Of a DNA stretch of 64,000 nucleotides, positions 63,989 through 64,000 are shown one piece after another; position 1 is the first letter of the stretch; each line of letters starts with the position of its first letter. The notes below the pieces were generated by a model that ran no database searches, was not told the DNA's origin, and worked only from the letters and a program-made list of their open reading frames with translations. This DNA comes from CAVVMA01 sp963788205 (lineage in GTDB: Bacteria > Desulfobacterota > Binatia > Binatales > Binataceae). Location: NCBI GenBank assembly GCA_963788205.1, contig CAWBGG010000004.1:62001-126000 (forward strand). The letters run 5' to 3'. The position numbers and the translations under genes were made by a program.

Positions 63989-64000
63989 GACTCGACCCGC

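Overview
The window is high-GC bacterial chromosome from a Gram-negative-type organism. Several proteins carry lipobox or Sec signals, there are large exported beta-rich proteins, and there are REP-like and other dispersed palindromic repeats. No rRNA, tRNA, CRISPR array or complete insertion sequence was recognised. The gene mix (TetR plus ferritin-like diiron protein, short-form ThiC, a stand-alone NuoI-like ferredoxin, SBBP/ASH-domain exported proteins with Pro-Thr linkers, an archaeal-type ATP-dependent DNA ligase) fits an uncultured soil lineage near the old Deltaproteobacteria, for example Binatota. That placement is inference. At least eight otherwise well-conserved genes are each broken by one single-base frameshift, which suggests a draft metagenome or long-read assembly with residual indels as much as true decay.

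Layout. 1-3.3 kb: a partial gene, a TetR regulator with palindromic operator candidates, a diiron protein (frameshifted) and a membrane protein. 3.4-6.4 kb: a two-gene operon of a small helical protein and a P-loop NTPase with six exact 138-bp TPR units, resembling STAND-type conflict proteins. 6.5-11.3 kb: NuoI-like ferredoxin, small membrane protein, ThiC, peroxiredoxin, a REP-associated transposase and a rhodanese-E1 (MoeB/ThiF) fusion. 11.3-12.7 kb: an inserted HicB/HTH/HicA islet bounded by a second, decayed copy of the 3' end of the E1 gene. 12.6-17.3 kb: two exported VWFA proteins around a histidine phosphatase, then an M20 amidohydrolase. 17.4-26.1 kb: two paralogous ASH/GH16-like exported proteins sharing about 2.4 kb, with a collagen/YadA-head/S74 surface protein between them. 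26.1-34.7 kb: SDR enzymes, an SBBP propeller protein, a GT39-like membrane protein and two exported split-barrel proteins. 34.7-36.8 kb: a lower-GC islet of unknown genes between about 41-bp direct repeats. 36.8-49.8 kb: mainly single metabolic genes, a VapBC-like pair, a bactofilin, an alkaline-phosphatase-superfamily enzyme and a GmrSD-like DUF262/HNH protein. 49.9-58.3 kb: D,D-carboxypeptidase and a cell-envelope cluster of three GT39-like polytopic proteins, in which one sugar-binding-like domain occurs both fused to and separate from the glycosyltransferase. 58.5-64 kb: methyltransferase, DNA ligase, small gene and a large VWFA membrane protein.

Cooperating groups visible in the sequence are the NTPase operon, the ThiC-peroxiredoxin pair (overlapping), the VapBC-like pair (overlapping), the two-nucleotide-spaced HTH-HicA pair, and the overlapping carbohydrate-binding/GT39 pair at 55.5-57.8 kb. 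The most intriguing loci are the HicBA islet with its duplicated boundary, the NTPase-TPR operon, and the envelope cluster with the mobile carbohydrate-binding domain.
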